Origin: Echinococcus granulosus
Taxonomy: Eukaryota; Platyhelminthes; Cestoda; Cyclophyllidea; Taeniidae
Assembly (NCBI RefSeq): GCF_000524195.1
Contig: NW_020170438.1
Span: 62,001-126,000 of the forward strand
Reading direction: 5' to 3'
Length of the DNA: 64,000 nucleotides
Shown one piece after another: positions 61,262-64,000 of the stretch. A program made the translations under genes and the position numbers. The notes beneath the pieces are model-generated. The model searched no databases. It was not told where the DNA came from and saw only the letters and a list, made by a program, of their open reading frames with translations. Numbering within the stretch: the first letter of the stretch is position 1; every line of letters begins with the position of its first letter.

Positions 61262-61564
61262 AGCGACATTAATCCTTCAGCATCGGCAGAGTACCATGCA
61301 CTGTGGAGGATTCAAACTGGTCATTGCGAGAGTAAAAACTTTCTAGAGGCAGCTTTTGAAGTGAAAGGATGGGAAGAAACGCACCTTTATAAGGCACGTT
61401 TTGGGTGCCCTAAAAGAAATATCCAACACATTTATGAATACCTTACCTTTTTCAAAAGAACTTCAGTTATCCGCCTTCCGCACATTCCAGATCACGGTCA
61501 ACTCTACTTTAATGATGGTCACAATATACGAACCTTTTTTCTTCAAAAGTTACTCCCCGAGTAA
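61262..61564 (+). CDS. Candidate 3'-terminal exon (100 codons)
   Basis: A long T-rich tract ends in TTTATTTGTAG, a textbook acceptor whose TAG is also the in-frame stop bounding the reading frame. From 61262 the frame stays open for 100 codons to TAA at 61562-61564. The peptide has balanced composition (LWRIQTGHCE, VKGWEETHLYKARFGCPK, IPDHGQLYFNDGH) with spaced Trp, Cys and His, the most natural-looking in the window. No domain is recognised. There is an in-frame ATG at 61361 if it is not spliced. An upstream exon ending in phase 0 would be needed and was not found. Confidence 0.3.
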   Translation, partial: SDINPSASAEYHALWRIQTGHCESKNFLEAAFEVKGWEETHLYKARFGCPKRNIQHIYEYLTFFKRTSVIRLPHIPDHGQLYFNDGHNIRTFFLQKLLPE

Positions 61565-61679
61565 ATTTTAAAAGGTGTCTAAAGTCCCCTTTCTCAGTTC
61601 GTCGACAAGTAGTTCGAATGAAAAATCTGCTATAAAAATGGGAAAAACAACCAATTGTAAGACGTCGACTGCTTGATCC

Positions 61680-62160
61680 AGTTCCTTCTCGACTGACACA
61701 TTACCATTCAACTTACCTTATTTATTTCCTACTGTTTCTTTTCCCCGTCAGGCGTAGCAATGGAAATTGCCAAGCGAGAATTCCCTCCCATTGTGATTAA
61801 TGACGCCTGTCAGGGACGGAAATGTGGAAGGAGATGGAGTGGTGCGATGGAAAAAAGTCACCTCACAGCCCAAAATGCACAGCTGTCGAGGCTGAAATGA
61901 AGATAATTGTTGTCGGGGCATGACCGAGCGACACGACTACGACGATAATAACGAAAACAAGAGTGAGAAGAAGCAAAAAAGTCTGATATAGCTGTGGCGC
62001 TAGCTCTGGCACTGGCACGCAAATCAGTCTTCATTTGTGTGTACCGGAGTAAAAGAAAAAAGCCCTAATCCTCATCTTCCTTCTCCTCTGTTTATCGCCT
62101 CTTAGTTTTTTTGCGCCGTTTTGTGAGGCGTTTTATGAGGCTAAAAAGTTTCTTAAAAGG
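61680..62160. promoter_or_regulatory. GC-richer island with GGCGC and TTTGCGCC motifs
   Basis: Mixed CpG-containing sequence including TGTGGCGCTAGC, GCACTGGCACGC and TTTTTTGCGCCG (about 62106-62117), the last resembling an E2F site as in the 52.0-kb island. No open frame of note. It lies between the candidate terminal exon and a minus-strand frame. Regulatory role is inferred. Confidence 0.22.
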
Positions 62161-62292
62161 CTGCTGGGGCGATGTTTAATTAACGGCAAAACTGCTGAAT
62201 TTTGCACATTTTTAACATTAAATAAAAACAGGATCCCTTTATTTCAAAATAATTGTAACAGAATATTTAAACATTTATATTAATCTCCTTGT

Positions 62293-62547
62293 TTATTCCT
62301 CTTTTTGGGGACAGTATTTTGGGGTAATATTCAAACAGCACGGGTCGTTGGACAGATAGCTTGTATGCATTGGCGGTAAAAAGGTTTTAGAAGTAACGGT
62401 TGGTTGCCAGAAAGATAAAGCCTGCTGTAGTGGCGTTTCGCTGTTAATTTTGACGTATGCTTTGACCACCTTAGTGTGAAATTGAATAGTTGTCTTAATA
62501 AATGACGCACGAGCAACCGTGAAATCACACAAGAGAAATTTGTCCAT
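62293..62547 (-). CDS. Speculative 84-codon open frame
   Basis: Minus-strand ATG at 62547, stop at 62293. The peptide is balanced, with DFTVARASFIKTT, a Gln-rich LQQALSFWQP and a Cys-containing Lys-rich end (CCLNITPKYCPQK). No signal peptide, domain or family is recognised. An overlapping 65-codon frame exists on the same strand. It faces the GC-richer island at 61.7-62.2 kb tail-on, not head-on. Confidence 0.15.
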   Translation of the reverse strand: MDKFLLCDFTVARASFIKTTIQFHTKVVKAYVKINSETPLQQALSFWQPTVTSKTFLPPMHTSYLSNDPCCLNITPKYCPQKEE

Positions 62548-63889
62548 TATGACACTGTTTAATGTTGAAAGGTTAGCACACCAAGTGAACTACGAATTCT
62601 TTCTGTTTTTGATCAGCTAAGTTAATTTAGCTGCTGCACTGTGTTAAAAAAGCCGTTTACTAAGGAAAAATAGAGCTTTTAAGATTGCGTCGATGGAAAT
62701 GGTGAAACTCGGATCTATAGAAGCGTACCTCAGACGCTAGTTTTTCAACACCGATAATGAAGTTAGGTCAGCTACTCTCTCCACGCAAAAGCGGATCTTT
62801 GGCTATTGGTCAATCTTTGGGAGGAAACTTGTGTAAATTTAGCAACAGAAAATCAGGTAGAAAAGCAGTCCGGGTCTACAATCTATTAAATGCTTTCTTT
62901 TCTTCTAGGCACTCAAAGTGCTGATCTGGCCTACAATTCTCTTTTAGGGTAGCCCAAGAGAGTTTAAGGGAGTTTTATTGTGTACCCCAAGCAGCAGGCA
63001 TATTTTTTTAACTAGTGAATAAATTAGTAATCCATCTTAGTTGTCTGAGATACTTGTAATTTTAACGGCCTCATTCATAATTCATTTGCAATGCTTTGTT
63101 GCTCAGTGTAAAAGCAGTTTTCCCGGCAAATAAATGACCGTTCTTTCATTATTATAGGAGTAAAAAGGCATATTTGATGTCTTAGTTACACTGATAAATT
63201 AAAAAATCAAAACAAAATGCAGGCTTTTGCAAATAGAAAAAATCTTTTCAACTTTACAGAAATACTCAATCAGGTGCCATATTCAACTAATCTGCAGGGA
63301 ATTTTAGAGGATTCCATGTCAAATGGGAACATTTCAATGCAGACAAATAGTTCAAGTGTAAAACCAACTTATTTTACTTCATTGTGGTGTTTACACTGAT
63401 TGTGAGTGTATCCAGTCATGCCTTTCATGCTTCCAGCCTTCCTCCTTTTTTTTGATAGCCATATGGTCATGGTCCAGGCCATCTTCCGACGTTGCTGAGA
63501 TTTGTTTGACTGGGACCTTTAAACACGTGAACGTGTCATTGTCGGATAAACAATGAATACCGAGGTGCCTCTGACGTGTTTATGCATTTGACCGGGGTTT
63601 TTTGGCTCAACGATTCCACGTAAACACTCAGACTATTTCAACCACTCTTAAAATGATATTACTCTTGGTTGTTCACTCCTGGCACATAATAATTTAAATT
63701 TTGGTCCAGTACTTAAAATATCAAATATTGAAAAGCCTTTTTTTCTTGAACAAATTCAAATTATCATTCATTGTTAATCATTCTGTTATTTTATTTTAAT
63801 ATTTTCGTTTCGATTATAACTAAATATAGTATGTACAGAACTTTGCTAAAAATATGGTCGTGATTGTACTTTCAAATGCATTACAAAAC
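62548..63889. other. AT-rich stretch; small open frame and E-box inverted repeat
   Basis: A 60-codon frame at 63217-63399 has a favourable ACAAAATG start and an Asn/Ser-rich peptide, but nothing else supports it. ACACGT (63523-63528) and ACGTGT (63531-63536) form an inverted repeat containing the E-box CACGTG (63524-63529). Otherwise nothing seen. Confidence 0.4.
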
Positions 63890-64000
63890 GATTTAATGCT
63901 TTGTTTTTTAACTCTTTGTTTTGGTTTTGAGGACACTTAGGGCTCGGCAAGTGTACATTTGCCGGGCCGCATGGCCTCCGAGGTTTGCCGGTAGGCTTCA
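63890..64000 (-). repeat. Family A short interspersed repeat, copy 13 (minus strand, cut by window end)
   Basis: The plus strand reads the complement of the family right end: TTTAATGCTTTG, TTTTTTAACTCTTTGTTTTG, GACACTTAGGGCTC, GTACATTTGCCGGGCCGC, ATGGCC and the start of the centre at GTTTGCCGGTAGGC. Only the 3' two-thirds lies inside the window. Second copy in minus orientation. Confidence 0.8.

Noticed and set aside
63460..63500. TCATGGTCCAGGCCAT resembling the family A central inverted repeat
   Set aside because: Flanking family blocks are missing, so a chance match to a short palindrome is more likely.
1..64000. Search for bacterial-type features (operons, CRISPR arrays, Shine-Dalgarno sites, phage genes)
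   Set aside because: No evidence was found; coding density, splice-like signals and interspersed repeats indicate a eukaryotic nuclear genome.

Overview
This window looks like a gene-poor piece of a eukaryotic nuclear genome, most likely from an invertebrate animal. It is about 60-63% A+T by eye. It has no operon-like coding density and no long open reading frame outside compositionally biased patches. It contains one 100-base run of N (48723-48822), the usual scaffold-gap placeholder. I could not assign a species. The GC-richer patches of mixed CT, GCTG and CACG low complexity set in AT-rich DNA would fit a flatworm or similar invertebrate, but that is a weak guess. No rRNA, confident tRNA, snRNA, CRISPR array or recognisable housekeeping gene was found. 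|| Two interspersed repeat families stand out, both found by comparing the window with itself. Family A is a short repeat of about 155-195 bp with at least 13 copies: 11 on the + strand and 2 on the - strand. Its copies share an ordered set of blocks: a start like CTCCAAGACTTCCTTGAAGA, then GGCATAATACTTGG, GAATATGCATTGCC, a short inverted repeat around GGCATGGTCC, CGGAGCCTTAAGTG and GAGTTAAAC, ending near CAAAGTATTAC. It is SINE-like in size but has no clear tRNA promoter and no A tail. Copies lie at about 12.2, 13.7, 16.9, 23.0, 31.4, 37.9, 39.9, 40.7, 46.9, 49.3, 49.9, 50.8 and 63.9 kb. Family B is about 0.8-0.9 kb with three decayed copies at 28.5-29.4 (+), 35.75-36.65 (+) and 42.03-42.87 (-). 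They align along most of their length. Peptide blocks are kept in spite of stops and frameshifts, so the family derives from a protein-coding sequence that I do not recognise. || The rest is AT-rich DNA carrying about a dozen GC-richer islands of 150-450 bp (near 2.4, 6.1, 11.5, 14.5, 24.8, 26.8, 27.6, 45.0, 51.8, 52.6, 55.4 and 62.0 kb). Several contain promoter- or enhancer-like motifs: a TATAAATAG inside an inverted repeat at 26.8 kb, an E2F-like TTTGGCGC at 52.0 kb, and a cluster of inverted repeats with AP-1-like and nuclear-receptor-like half sites at 7.9-8.5 kb. A few low-confidence exon candidates have plausible splice signals, the best being 61262-61564 and a two-exon pair at 16614-16875. 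In this base composition random frames reach 80-100 codons, so none is secure. The simplest reading is a long intergenic or intronic tract with regulatory islands and old repeats.
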